A stretch of DNA of 57,822 nucleotides from Paenibacillus sp. HB172176. GTDB lineage: Bacteria; Bacillota; Bacilli; Paenibacillales; Paenibacillaceae. Both the position numbers and the translations under genes were made by a program. Every line of letters begins with the position of its first letter. The stretch's first letter is position 1. The notes beneath the pieces were generated by a model that had not been told where the DNA came from, did not search any database, and worked only from the letters and a program-made list of their open reading frames with translations. Where the stretch lies: positions 1-57,822 of the forward strand of contig NZ_JAATHD010000032.1 in the NCBI RefSeq assembly GCF_011947265.1, written 5' to 3'. Below, in pieces: positions 57,740 through 57,822 of the stretch.

Positions 57740-57822
57740 TTATGGAGAGTTTGATCCTGGCTCAGGACGAACGCTGGCGGCGTGCCTAATACATGCAAGT
57801 CGAGCGGAGTTATGCCTTCGGG
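57740..57822 (+). rRNA. rrs: 16S ribosomal RNA, 5' end, partial
   Basis: The universal 5' sequence GAGAGTTTGATCCTGGCTCA starts at 57745, followed by GGACGAACGCTGGCGGCGTG and CCTAATACATGCAAGTCGAG. The gene runs past the right edge of the window. The exact 5' end (about 57739-57741) is estimated. Confidence 0.97.

Overview
The window is a chromosomal core segment of a spore-forming, low-to-mid GC Firmicute, most likely Paenibacillaceae (Paenibacillus or a close relative). The reasons are the Bacillales order radA-disA ... yacL-ispD-ispF-gltX-cysE-cysS-mrnC-rlmB-yacP-sigH-rpmG-secE-nusG-rplKAJL-rpoBC-str-S10-spc-alpha, the sporulation/germination genes sigH, cwlD, gerD, kbaA and pdaB, the frequent GTG and TTG starts, and pssA plus a small minus-strand gene between disA and yacL. 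The assignment rests on gene content and protein similarity from memory, not on a database search.

Layout. 1-5400: DNA repair and c-di-AMP (radA, disA), phospholipid synthesis (pssA), an unassigned minus-strand gene, and the PIN/TRAM membrane protein YacL. 5450-8105: isoprenoid genes ispD-ispF and gltX, joined by ATGA overlaps. 8106-9459: 1.35 kb without genes, holding a strong promoter, a cysteine T-box riboswitch and two unusual repeat structures ahead of cysE. 9460-13291: the tightly packed cysE-cysS-mrnC-rlmB-yacP. 13383-15419: sigH, then rpmG-secE-nusG. 15485-18669: rplK-rplA, the L10 leader with rplJ-rplL, and a methyltransferase. 18717-31060: rpoB-rpoC and the str operon rpsL-rpsG-fusA-tuf, ending in a clear terminator. 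31119-46433: one long run from rpsJ to rplQ (S10, spc and alpha operons) with an internal promoter before rpoA. 46511-49576: truA, an inverted LiaG-like envelope gene, then rplM-rpsI behind an L13 leader. 49641-51621: sulfate assimilation (cysH-sat). 51754-57465: cwlD, mrp, gerD, kbaA, pdaB, a SpoIIM-like gene and an unassigned 73-residue gene. 57517-57822: promoter and leader of a ribosomal RNA operon and the first ~80 bases of the 16S gene.

Function. Nearly all of the window serves gene expression: RNA polymerase subunits, translation factors, about 32 ribosomal proteins, tRNA charging and rRNA processing. It is controlled by nested autoregulatory leaders (T-box, L10, L13, and probable L1, S10 and rpoB leaders). 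The two sulfur loci, cysE-cysS and cysH-sat, are separated by the ribosomal block. The right end holds spore maturation and germination functions next to the rRNA operon.

I found no phage, insertion sequence, CRISPR array, toxin-antitoxin or defence genes, and no clearly new multi-gene system. The most unusual material is non-coding: a mirror-symmetric four-copy repeat between the T-box and cysE, a perfect 15-bp inverted repeat straddling the rpmG promoter, and repeated TGACATTTT motifs at the rpoB promoter. Two expected neighbours are missing: the L7Ae-like gene after rpoC, and the ECF transporter genes between rplQ and truA.
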